Assembly: GCA_027596195.1 (NCBI GenBank)
Contig: JADGJG010000728.1
Coordinates: forward strand, 1-13,373
Reading direction: 5' to 3'
DNA length: 13,373 nucleotides
From: Podochytrium sp. JEL0797
Lineage: Eukaryota; Chytridiomycota; Chytridiomycetes; Chytridiales; Chytriomycetaceae
This document shows, one piece after another, positions 1-8,729 of the stretch. Position 1 is the stretch's first letter. Every line of letters begins with the position of its first letter. Under the pieces are notes generated by a model. It ran no database searches. It was not told the DNA's origin and saw only the letters and a list, made by a program, of their open reading frames with translations. The translations under genes were made by a program, and so were the position numbers.

Positions 1-374
1 GATGTGAATTCAAAGATGCGGGCAATCATGGCACCCGCGGCGCTTAACTGCCTCCTTCTACCGCGTCAGCTCTACGATCACAAATCGAATACGCCGACTT
101 CATGGCGGTATCAAAGAAAACGTTCGAGGTTCTCCAATCCCAGGGCCCGGGTCGCGTTGTCGAAGAGACCCAAAAGATGCGCCAACTCAACCTTCGTGAC
201 GTATCGGCTTCGAGTGTCGAAGATCCTCCGCAAAAGCAGGGAAAAGGGAGACCGAAGAAAAAGCGGTTGGCAGGGGCTGTGGAGCGCGATGGGAATGGCG
301 TTTTGAAGCGGCGGCGCAAGATGGATGACGCACCCGCGAAATCAACGAGGGGAAGGAAAAGTGGAGAAGGCTAA
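1..374 (+). CDS. C-terminal end of a basic, probably nuclear protein (partial, 5' end outside window)
   Basis: Only the end of this gene is present. I read exon remnant 1-3, an intron 4-69 (donor GTGAAT, branch-like CTTAAC at 43-48, acceptor CAG) and a last exon 70-374 ending in TAA. The last exon gives about 100 residues. The first part (IEYADFMAV, then VVEETQKMRQLNL) looks helical; the rest is low-complexity and very basic, with GKGRPKKKR, which resembles both an AT-hook core (GRP) and a nuclear localisation signal, followed by LKRRRK and TRGRK. This suggests a nuclear, possibly DNA- or chromatin-associated protein. I do not recognise the family. An ATG at 102 lies in frame, so a self-contained 90-residue protein cannot be excluded, but the well-formed intron and the open frame from 70 favour a terminal exon. 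A polyadenylation signal follows at 396. Confidence 0.6.
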
Positions 375-395
375 AAGATGCAGAAAGGAATAAGG

Positions 396-401
396 AATAA
401 A
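396..401 (+). terminator. Probable polyadenylation signal AATAAA
   Basis: AATAAA lies 22 nt after the TAA of the partial gene at 1-374, in AT-rich DNA followed by T-runs, as expected for a 3' end signal. Confidence 0.45.
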
Positions 402-520
402 GCATTGTTTTCTATACATTTTTGGCCAATTTCTTTTTTATTTTTCGTTTTTTGTTGAGGAAGTGAGAAGAAAGTCGAATTATAAATAAAAAAAATAGAG
501 CGTAGGTTTATAAAAAAATC

Positions 521-630
521 GAGGGGGGGCCCCCAAATAAGATCATAAAAGCTATTTGGAGGGGGGGGCCCTTGTGCTTATTTGAGGGGGGGGGCCCCCA
601 AATAAGCTTGGGGGGGGGGGCCCCAAATAG
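521..630. repeat. Cluster of four G-run/C-run palindromic elements
   Basis: Four copies of a G-run joined directly to a C-run lie within 110 bp: G7C5 at 523-534, G8C3 at 561-571, G9C5 at 586-599 and G11C4 at 610-624. Their flanks are related: CTATTTG or CTTATTTG precedes copies 2 and 3, and AAATAAG or AAATAG follows copies 1, 3 and 4. Copy 3 is bounded by a perfect 8-bp inverted repeat (CTTATTTG at 577-584 against CAAATAAG at 599-606), so each unit can fold as a hairpin with a GC-rich core. All G-runs are on the same strand. I do not recognise a named family. Confidence 0.75.
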
Positions 631-831
631 ATTTTTCCTAAAAAAAACCTCGAAACATCCTCGAATGACGAATACATGTTTTGGCGCCATTGGCGGAAAG
701 ATGGGCTTATTTCTGCGATTAAATATGAGCGACGTGAATAAAGAGAAAGAAACACGTTGGTTTTGTTGACCGATTTTGAGTCAGGAGGGACGGCATCGGA
801 CTTTCGAAAACTTCCCACAATCCAACCCGAC

Positions 832-1452
832 ATGTCCGTGCCGACTCCGATCCAAGCCCAACAGATCGTCATTGATGACAGCATCGAAGCATGTTCTCGC
901 AAGATTGTCGTTCCAATTGTGAGTTGCGTTCCCGACTCTGGCTTTGACCCGCTTTGATATCCCATTTCCTCGCCCGCAGGATGGATCCGATTGCTGCGAA
1001 AACGCCCTGGTCTGGTGTCTCAACAACATTCTGACCCCCACCGATTCTGTACGTACATTCTCCTGTATCAGAAACTGCGGCTGACAGTCGTTTCCCAGCT
1101 TGTCCTCCTCCACGTCCAACCCAAAAACCCGTTCTTCACAACCCCCTCCGAAACTGACGCATCAGAACTCATCCTTACCGTGGAAGAACGCCTCCGCGTT
1201 GACAGTCACCAACTTCTCGCCGATGTGGCCAGGAAAGCGCGACTGCAGCACCCGCAAGTGAAAATCAGAGCCGTCTCTCTGAAGGGAGATCCGCGCAAAG
1301 TGTTGCTTCATGAGATTGACGAAGTCTTGAAGGCCGATTGTGTCGTTATGGGGTCTCGTGGATTGGGAAAATTGGCTGGTGCCGTGCTGGGATCGGTTTC
1401 GACTTTCCTTCTTTCGCACGTGAGATCATGCCCTGTGGTGATTGTCAAGTGA
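832..1452 (+). CDS. Universal stress protein (UspA domain), single domain
   Basis: Three exons, 832-918, 980-1048 and 1099-1452, encode 169 residues. Introns are 919-979 (GTGAGT...GCAG) and 1049-1098 (GTACGT...CCAG, branch CTGAC at 1081); the phases are 0 and 0. The fold is the Rossmann-like UspA domain: strand 1 with the adenine-contacting Asp (VVPIDGSD, D30), strand 2 (LVLLHVQP), then GDPRKVLLHEI, and the nucleotide-binding signature G-x2-G-x9-G-S spanning G137, G140 and G150-S151, closed by CPVVIVK. An intact signature points to the ATP-binding subgroup of the family. Length is typical for a one-domain protein. I chose the ATG at 832; an in-frame ATG at 757 would add 25 residues unlike the family. 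The protein is probably cytosolic and linked to stress tolerance, but its exact role cannot be read from sequence. Confidence 0.88.
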
Positions 1453-1492
1453 GCGCGATATGATCCCTGTTATATCGTTTCTATATCGCCAG

Positions 1493-1498
1493 AATAAA
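1493..1498 (+). terminator. Probable polyadenylation signal AATAAA
   Basis: AATAAA lies 40 nt after the TGA of the universal stress protein gene. The convergent gene ends at 1528, only 75 nt from that stop codon, so the two 3' UTRs very likely overlap. Confidence 0.5.
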
Positions 1499-1527
1499 AA
1501 AACGCGTGACCAAAAGACCAACTAGCT

Positions 1528-4500
1528 TCATTTCCTTCGCCTCCACCGAAACCCTGCCGCAATCCTCCGCCACAACTCCCCCAACCACTTCTGGATTGAA
1601 TTCCCAACTTTTCCTTTCCCCTTCCTCTTTCTTCGCGTCCGAAACCTCATGTTGCTCAACGTCTCCACACTCTCGTGGCGCGGCAAACTCGGATACGATC
1701 GTTTCCCCTCAGCCACTTCAACCATCCCCAACTGTCCGTCCTGCTCATCCAGCAACTCTTCCACTTTTACAAATCCCTCTGCACAACTCGAAGGGGATCC
1801 TGCCCCCTCGACCCCGACTCTCCTCATCTCCGCTGCGGTACGAATTCCTCGAGATTTAAAGTACCCGAAATACCGCTTCTCTTCTACAACAGCCACCGCC
1901 GGACAACCACTCTCAAAACTATGCACACGCCCATTCAACTTCAACCCCGCCGAAAAAGCCGCAAACGCGTCGCTCGTGCGTTCCACAGCCGTTGGCGGCG
2001 GAGCACTCGGGTACCCCCCGTCGTAATGGTGTGACCCACGAATCGAGGAGCGGCGGGAGCTTGTAGTGGATCCGAAAGAGATGCGGCGGTAGTGTTTGCG
2101 TTCGGAGGGGGCGGAGGGGGTGGTCGCGCGGGAGGAGGTGGCGCTGTTGGGTGGGGCTGGGATGAAGGAGCGAAAGGGGCGTGATTTTGTGGGTGTGGTG
2201 CGAGAGGGTTTGGAGGGGGGGTGGAGTTGTTGTTGGAGTGGTTGTTGGTGGGTTGATGCATATGCTTCAGGAGGGTTGTTGAACTGTTGAGAAGTTTTGG
2301 ACGACTTCCGACGCTGCGGGGTTGATGAAGTATACTGGTTGTAAGGTTCTGACGCGTTTGGAGACAGTGGTGAAGCTTGGTAATGATTGAGTTGCGAAGG
2401 AGTGGAGTTGGCCCACTTGTGAATGTTGCGGTTCGTGTACAAGTGGGATTGGCTTTGATGTTGCGGACTATTTACAGTTGTCGAATATGAGGACGAAGAG
2501 TATGTGGAGGTCGAGCTTCGGTTCGAGTGCAGTTGATGTGGGTATTTGGAGGAATCGATAGACGCGGAAGAATATAGCATTGCACTGCGTTGAAGTCCGG
2601 TGCTGGATCCGTAATAGTTTCCATTGCTGCTGGATGTAGGATTTGTTTTCGAGATGGGCATCGGAACGTATCCGCGCTGTGTGAGCGACATTCGGTGGGA
2701 TGCTTGTGGATAGATGTTGTGTGTGCTTTGTGAAGAGAACATGTGACCGCCATCCTTCATTCCAAGTTCTGAATAAGTGTTCGAAGTCGAAGGGATCACG
2801 ACTCTTTGTGCCAAGACGCGTTCACCGAACGAAGGCTCCGAGGTCCGCTTCGAGTTCGACGATGTACTGTCGCGCGGTGTGTTGACGAGGGTGACACCAG
2901 AATCTCGAGGACTCGAGGAAGTAAAAGAATCTGAGGATATCGTTTTGGAGCTCAGTTTTTGTTGGTGTCGCGGTTTCGAAGGGCTGTTTTGTTTCCGCGG
3001 CGACGTGGCTTGGGGAGAAGAATCCGTCATTTTAACCACAACGATGGGGACTTTGTCGTTTGTTCCCTCGTCTTCCTCTTGGTCTTCTTGGTGATCGATG
3101 GATACGGATTTGACAACTTTATGGTAACTTTTGGTCCCTCCAATTCCCAGTAATGCTGAGCTCGAATCGGACTTTGAGTTCAGCTTCGGTGACGGCATTT
3201 GAATACTGGGAGGATTCTCTTTGACAACATTCCAAGCGTCAGAGGACCCAGTTCGTGGGTTTGGCAAGGCTTTGGGAGGCTGGGGTCCGACCACGACCAC
3301 GACAGGCTCCACATGGGCGATTGATTTCGAAGCTGAAATGCTTTCTGTATCGTCTTCGATATTGAGCTCCGAGGAAAACGGTTTGATCGAGGCTGCTTGG
3401 ACGTCATTTTAGATTTCATACAAAAATGCGCTGGCTCTCCTCACCCTTCTTCTCCTTTGCGTTTTCAATTGGAATAAAGAACGCCGCAGACGCCACCCCT
3501 CCACTTGCTTTCGTAACCTCCAACACGATATCCTCTTCCTCGAGAACAAGCGAATCCGTACTCATGGTTTCCTTCCCTTTCCGCATTGTCTTTTCCGCGT
3601 CTTCTGCATTTACGGATGGAGTAGGAGTAACCTCGTCGTGCAAACTCTTGAGTTGCGCGCAACTCGTGTTGAAATCTACTTTCGAAGCAGCGACAGGAAA
3701 TTCTTTTTTCAAGCAAGGTGAGTCCAAGGGAGTTGCACGTTTGATCCAATGAGATGAAGACGCGCTCGTGCTTCCATTCGCGTGATTGCCGGCTGGTCCA
3801 CCAGAATATGGCGCATTCGCGGCATTCGAGATGACATCTTCCCAGGTTGCATCGCTATCATTGACAGATTTGAACAGGGTTCGGTTGAATCCGTTCGCGG
3901 AGGCGTTTGTGGAGCTCGTGCGGAGGAGGATCGGGGATAGACCGATGGACGACGCGCTGCTTGCATGTTTGTGGAACGAGATGGGAGGTGTTCCAGCGAA
4001 TTTGGTTACGGCTGGGGCGGTATCTGAGGAAGAGGGTTTGGAAGCGGTTGAAGATGCTCTGGCGGAGAGTGTCGGGGGCAACTGTGTCGTTCGAACGTCT
4101 TCAAATTCGTGAATATCCAAAGGAATTTCGAGGTTGATGAGCTGGTTGTTGATGATGGCTTGTGGTGGAATGTGAGATAAAACTGGGTTATCTTCCTTCA
4201 AGTGAGCTATGGGTGAACGAGAAGCCGAGCTCGACGCGATCGGGCTGATTGGATTCGGCGATTTGCGTAACGGCGGGGACGGGGATTCGAATCGCATGGA
4301 TGGAGGAGGCGGAGAAACAGTTTGATTCTTCAAAAACTTGTGTATGGGTGAAGCATTGAATGTGGCTCTCGAGATTGGGTTCGGTGGCGCGATGGGAATC
4401 ACGTTTGTGGGCTCAAGAGGGGGATTCGGGGGCGACGTTCGGTGTCGTTGGTCTCCAGAGATTTGTCCGATGGGGAGTGGAATGCGCAAGTTATCGTCTT

Positions 4501-5464
4501 CGTCATCAAGTGGGAGCGTCATGATATTTGTGCCGTCCACCATTGCTTCGAATTCGTCGTGGTTTGTTGACCAGTTGAGTCCTTCCTCGGAATACAGCTA
4601 AGGATCAAAAATTAGCCATATTAATCGAGAAATCCAAGCTCTCACAGTGTCATTTTCCTCGTCTCGATAATCCTCGTCTTCATCCGACCACAATTCTGAA
4701 ATCGCCATCAACGACGCCTGATGTTGAAGATCCATAGCTTCTGGACCCATGTCAATACTTGAAAGAGACCGATACATGACGTTTTCTGAAAATGATATGC
4801 TCTTTTTGGTTTTTTGAGTGCTCGTCGGTTCGAGCATGTCCGAGATAGGAGCCGATCCCGACTTTAAACCCGGCTCATCAAACTGCACCGCAGAGCTCGA
4901 TCCAGAAGCCAACCCTCTCTTTTCAGTCCCAGCTCCAACCGTTGCAGAAGAAGGCGCCGTGCTCCCCATCCCATTCGTTGCGGATCCAGGAACCGACGCG
5001 ACGCCAGGAACCGGGGTAGTTGATTTCATCATCTCGTCCCATTTCTTGTTCACATCTCCAATATTCGCGCGATCTCTCGCGTGTGCGGAGGCAGATTGGA
5101 TTTTCTGCGGATCCTGTGGGTTTGAAAACTCGGACATGTCTGATATGGAAAGGCTGCGTGGAATCCGGGATGCTGACATGACGAGGGAGTTGCGCGGTGA
5201 GATTTGAGTCTGTGCTGTTTGTAGCTTTGGAGTTGATGGGAGCAGTGGTGGTGGTGTCGAGGAGGACGGTGGGCTCGCGTTCAAGTTGGACGCGTTTTCA
5301 GCGGCCACGGCCAACACGCGACCCGAGTTTCCTGGACGCACGACCCATACTGAGTTTTGCGGCTGAGAGGAAGTTGGGGGTTGTGGTGGTTTGTTTGTGA
5401 TGGACGGGTTGATTGTTGTTGCACTTTCTCGATGATCAACAGGGTCAATCAGGTTGGAATCCAT
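1528..5464 (-). CDS. Large Ser/Pro-rich disordered protein, unknown function
   Basis: Three exons, 5464-4646, 4597-3445 and 3392-1528, encode 1278 residues. Introns are 4645-4598 (48 nt, GTGAGA...TTAG, phase 0) and 3444-3393 (52 nt, GTGAGG...GCAG, phase 1). The phases join three long open frames cleanly. I find no known domain. Most of the protein is low-complexity: Ser, Pro, Thr, Asn and Gln runs, many SP/TP and basic-Ser sites (RRKSS, RRSS), acidic patches (WSDEDEDYRDEEND, about residues 259-272) and a Val-rich stretch (VEPVVVVVG, about 685-693). Two motifs fit the PP1-docking RVxF pattern: KKSISF at 220-225 and RRISF at 1093-1097. The C-terminus (about 1239-1278) is strongly basic, first RRKRKGKGK, then a Trp-rich amphipathic helix. 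The start is the ATG at 5464 (context CCATGG); the frame upstream has no other ATG before a stop. It may be a signalling scaffold or cortical protein, but function is unknown. Confidence 0.75.
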
Positions 5465-5682
5465 GGTTGTCGGATCTTCGAATGGGTATAGGCACAACAA
5501 GTGGGTATGATTCCGCAAGTTCAGAGCGATGCGTCAGAGGGCGGAGCGAAGATCGAAGGTGACAATTCAGTGGAACGTCACCGGAAAAGATTTACAAAAT
5601 CACAAAAATGGGGAAAGCGAGAGACATGGTGAATTAAAAATGCGAAAACAATGTTGAAAGCGGTATCCCGTTGTTCCTCCAT
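5465..5682. other. Intergenic spacer, presumed promoter of the large disordered protein
   Basis: This 218-nt gap separates two genes on the minus strand: the MED21 stop codon at 5683 and the start codon at 5464. It must hold the MED21 3' UTR and the promoter of the downstream gene. I see no canonical AATAAA for MED21 and no clear TATA element. Confidence 0.4.
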
Positions 5683-6533
5683 TCATCGTTTGTTTTCATT
5701 TTCAGATTGGGCAGACAACTGATCGTCCGCAATAAACCGCAACGCTTCATTGACTTCTTCAAGCATATCCTCTATAATAATGCGATGAGAATTAAGAACA
5801 ACGCGTAGATTCGAATCCATGGTCGCAAATTTCCAAATCGAAACTCCTGCTTCGCCTGGGACAATTACCTGCTTTCTTGATCCAAGCATCCATATCGTCT
5901 CCAGCCTTTTCGCTCTGAACTTCCAGTAGTTTGAGCGTATTCAGCTGCAAATAATTCGAATCAGTAGGAAATCGACGGATGGCAGAATTGCATGCACTGA
6001 ACTTGACTCTCCACAGACTCGTTAATCCCCGGGAGACTATCAATCAAGTAATCAATCACTTTTGCAGTTATGACAATGTCTTTCGAAGAATCGACGGCAA
6101 GTGCTGAACGAAAATAACGAGTCAGGGAAAGGTTGGGCACTCGTCTCATGTCTCTCAAGAAGGCACGAACCATTCAGGTATTGGGTATTGTTTCTGATTT
6201 GCTCCTCTGATTGCAATGAGATTGGGAAAGTCGGTTCGTTGGAATTCGATGATTTTCGGTCAGAGCTGAACAATTGGAGGCCAGCGGAACCACGAATGCA
6301 TTCGAATTACCGGACCATGCTGTGACAGGAGTGGTATCGTTAACGGGGACCAACGGGGCATCTCGCTGTGTTGCGCCGAGCGACGTGAACATGATTTGGG
6401 ACATCTTGCGAGTGTGTGTGAGCAGAAGCAATAGACGAATGCATCATGGCGGCAATACCTTGTCCAGACAATCCTGGATCTGAGTCAGTCTGTCTGGAGG
6501 CGGCAGTGGTTGCTGTGTCGGCGGCTGTTGCAT
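5683..6533 (-). CDS. MED21: Mediator of RNA polymerase II transcription subunit 21 (MED21/Srb7)
   Basis: MED21 belongs to the middle module of Mediator, where it pairs with MED7 through coiled coils and helps pass activator signals to RNA polymerase II. Six exons encode 156 residues: 6533-6459, 6404-6311, 6206-6171, 6103-6003, 5944-5869 and 5771-5683. Introns are 54, 104, 67, 58 and 97 nt, with all phases matching. Family marks are the N-terminal DRLTQIQDCLDK (14-25) after a short Gln/Pro-rich lead, an EEQ segment (57-59), and the hallmark LIDSLPG (88-94) followed by a helical C-terminal half (LNTLKLLEVQSEKA, then DMLEEVNEALRFIADDQ). The length is close to that of yeast and human homologues. 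Least certain are the 104-nt second intron (6310-6207) and the weak donor GTTCAG at 6002; both are supported by phase and by alignment to the family. The gene is head to head with the next one. Confidence 0.85.
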
Positions 6534-6569
6534 TTTTTGGCCAAGTTTTTTTTGTTCTCGAAGCCCAAA
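6534..6569. promoter_or_regulatory. 36-bp head-to-head intergenic gap (bidirectional promoter core)
   Basis: Only 36 bp separate the divergent start codons of MED21 (6533, minus) and the beta-lactamase-fold gene (6570, plus). The gap holds a run of eight T at 6546-6553 (read on plus) and no obvious TATA box. With so little room, each gene's 5' UTR or promoter must extend into the other's first exon. Confidence 0.4.
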
Positions 6570-8568
6570 ATGGAAAACGCGGACAGAGACCTGCGAGGAC
6601 CCCCAGATCCAAGAACCGTCGGATTCGAAGCGCATCTGAAGAGCGCACAGGCTGATTTTTCAATCGAATCGTTTGCTGTTTGCATCGTGGCGAAAGGGAA
6701 AGTTGTGTTTGTCAAGGGTGATGCCGACGCGCCATTTCCAATGGGAAACGCGGTGCAGCCCGTCGCCGCATTCGCGATGGCTTCTGCCGGTGCAAAGTGG
6801 TCAACTCCGATAGCATCGCTCGTGCCGGGTCTGGACGTCCACAAAGACGCGATCTTGTCCGATGTCTTGTCACATCGCGTCCAATTTCAAAACACCGTAC
6901 TCCATCAACTCGTGGCGGACATGCCTGCTGCTGCAGTTCCTTCAGCAATAAAAACTCTACCCCCATCTGAATCCGCGTTCCGTGGACCTGGTGAATATTC
7001 GCCATTGACAGTTCCCATCGCTTCCTTGCTGCTGTCTGCAATCACGGGAAAGCAGATTGAGGTTGCCATCCAAGAATTAGTTCTTTCAAAAATCGGTGCA
7101 TCCAGAGCAAGCGGCTTTGTGTCGCAGGGAAGGGAGGATGCGACAATGGGCCTCACGTGTACGGCGAGAGACTTGTCGAGAATTATTGCATCTGTTCTGG
7201 GCGGATGGTCATCTGTCAGCGAAAGCGCTTTGAAAGAGATGTTGCAGCCTTGCGGGGCGGTTTTGGACGACTCGCAGGTCGACGCGTCTCCCGAATGCGG
7301 CGGTTTCCGAGTCACGAATTGCGGGTGGTTGGAATCCATTTATCGCGGCCACAAACGAATTAGCTTTGGCGGATATAGCTCCAGCTCTTGCGTGGAGATG
7401 GTCATGTTTCCAACTGAGGATTTTGGAGTCGTCGTGTTCAGCTCGAAGCCAAGTCATTTTCCGAAAGCTCTGGCAAACGTGGCTGCCGATTTCTTGTTGG
7501 AAGTGAAGCCAGGACCGTGGGTTCCGCGGATGGAATCTGTGCCATTTCCATTTGTTTCGATGAATGCGAAGGAGCCAAACGATCCTGTTGCTGGTGGTGG
7601 TGGAACAAAATCCGTATTTGTTGGCTCAATTCCACCCACACCTGAAGGAATGACACCAACTCCACCTCCTCGTTCAACAAACTATTACGTGGGAACATAC
7701 TCCCACCCACTGGCCCCGCATGTCGCGTTCAAAATCTCGCAAACGAACGGATATCTGTGCATTCGTTTCATGCACGGGCAATCCGAAGCCCTTCAACCAA
7801 ACTCACAGCTTCTGCACATTGAAAATGGTATTTCATTTTTTGATTCGAATGGTTCTATTGCATTCTCATTTGTTGCGAGCAGGAGTCTTCTTTGTGAGCA
7901 CAAAAACTTTCTTCCCGGCCAACCTCCGATTCTCTCCAACAGCGAATCAAAACTGTGGCATCACGTTCATCAACAATCCGTCAACTGGGGCGATTGAAAC
8001 GCTAGTATTTTTTAATCGCCTCGACGAAGCAACTGCAGCAAACGTTAGCGGAACACAATTCCACAAGTCCGTCGCCTATCAACCCATCTCCCCACTTAAT
8101 CCTTCGTCGTACCGCGTATCAACTGCATCTGGGCCACCTCCTTCTCTTCCACCACGCATAGTGTCGCGTCAGCCGTCGAACCTGGAAGCTCCACCGGCCC
8201 TCCCGCCTCGTTCGCGGGCTCAGTCTTCCGCAACTGCTTCATCAGCACCCGCCCCATACGCAGAACCAACGCTCCTTCCACCTGGATACACTGCGCCACC
8301 CCCTCTCGACAAGTCGCGCGACCAGGATCCACAAGCCGTCGTGGCTTCCCGCAGAACTTCAAGACAGACCCCGACCTCCTCGGGAAGTGCCATCAGCCCA
8401 CCACCACAATACAACACGGTCGCGACTTTGGACAAGTTGTTGGTCCGCAAAGACTCGCAGCCGGCAGCTGCTGATGAGGATGACGAGGACGTGAACGCGT
8501 CCATGGAGGAAATTGGAAAAGATATGGATTGCGTTGATGATTTATTTAAGGAAATGGGGATTGAATGA
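6570..8568 (+). CDS. Beta-lactamase-fold protein, probable pseudoenzyme, with proline-rich adaptor-like tail
   Basis: Two exons, 6570-7827 and 7883-8568, with a 55-nt intron (GTATTT...GCAG, phase 1), encode 647 residues. Residues about 20-312 resemble the class C beta-lactamase/LACTB-type serine hydrolase fold: the opening strands (FAVCIVAKGKVVFVKGDA), DVLSHRVQF in place of the usual DLLxHTSGL, PGEYSP, a helix ending VLSKIGA, and the late strands SFGGYSS and FGVVVFSS. The nucleophile motif SxxK aligns with NAVQ (60-63), so both Ser and Lys seem lost; YxN is YSP (143-145) and the HxG motif is also altered. Residues about 371-465 (YYVGTYSHP onward) resemble the lipocalin-like C-terminal domain of Pab87-type hydrolases. 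The tail (about 485-647) carries PSLPPR and PALPPR, a PPQY motif (593-596) and an acidic end. No signal peptide is seen. The start is the ATG at 6570 (context CAAAATGG). It probably acts in binding or scaffolding, not hydrolysis. Confidence 0.8.
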
Positions 8569-8582
8569 GACTGAAAGGAGAA

Positions 8583-8588
8583 AATAAA
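8583..8588 (+). terminator. Probable polyadenylation signal AATAAA
   Basis: AATAAA lies 14 nt after the stop codon of the beta-lactamase-fold gene, inside the 161-nt gap before the next gene on the same strand. It supports two separate transcripts instead of one shared message. Confidence 0.45.
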
Positions 8589-8729
8589 CCTGAATCGATC
8601 AGTGATATCCGGTTCCTCTCGTTCCCATTCATTCTGACACCCGGCGTGTGTGAGTCAGGATGGCGTAGTCGAGCCACCCAAAAACGCGGTCCTCCGCCGC
8701 CATACCTTCCCACCAAAAAAACACCAAAA

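Larger units (their letters stand above)
375..831. other. Intergenic region, AT-rich, with a G/C palindrome cluster
   Basis: No gene is supported here. Bases 375-520 are AT-rich with T-runs and A-runs. The G/C palindrome cluster occupies 521-630. Bases 631-831 lead into the universal stress protein gene and presumably hold its promoter and 5' UTR; I see no convincing TATA box. Short open frames on both strands in this stretch have no recognisable content and run through the G/C tracts. Confidence 0.6.

Noticed and set aside
521..630. G/C palindromes as telomeric repeats, rho-independent terminators or a CRISPR array
   Set aside because: They are not telomeric units, lie between eukaryotic genes, vary in length and spacing, and have no spacer-repeat regularity.
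757..831. Earlier in-frame start for the universal stress protein
   Set aside because: It would add 25 residues without family resemblance; the ATG at 832 gives a standard single-domain length. It cannot be fully excluded.
508..965. Minus-strand open frames of 60 to 137 codons over the G-rich cluster
   Set aside because: Gly/Pro stretches come directly from the G/C runs, and the longest frame is antisense to the first exon of the stress protein gene.
1941..2261. Proline-rich minus-strand frame of 106 codons
   Set aside because: It is an alternative frame of the large disordered protein's third exon, with composition dictated by that gene.
3393..3444. Stop codon at 3416 taken as the end of a separate gene
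   Set aside because: A 52-nt phase-1 intron (GTGAGG...GCAG) removes it and joins two frames of the same Ser-rich composition.
6340..6470. Apparent frameshift in MED21 after CLDK, with a second frame (IAAMMHSSIASAHTH) that resembles the next helix
   Set aside because: A 54-nt phase-0 intron (6458-6405, GTATTG...CAAG) joins CLDK to MSQIMFTSLGA, which fits the family equally well or better and needs no frameshift.
8565..8568. ATGA overlap of the beta-lactamase-fold stop with an upstream ATG of the next frame, as in bacterial operons
   Set aside because: The window is eukaryotic; AATAAA follows at 8583 and a start in good context is at 8730, where the recognisable protein begins.
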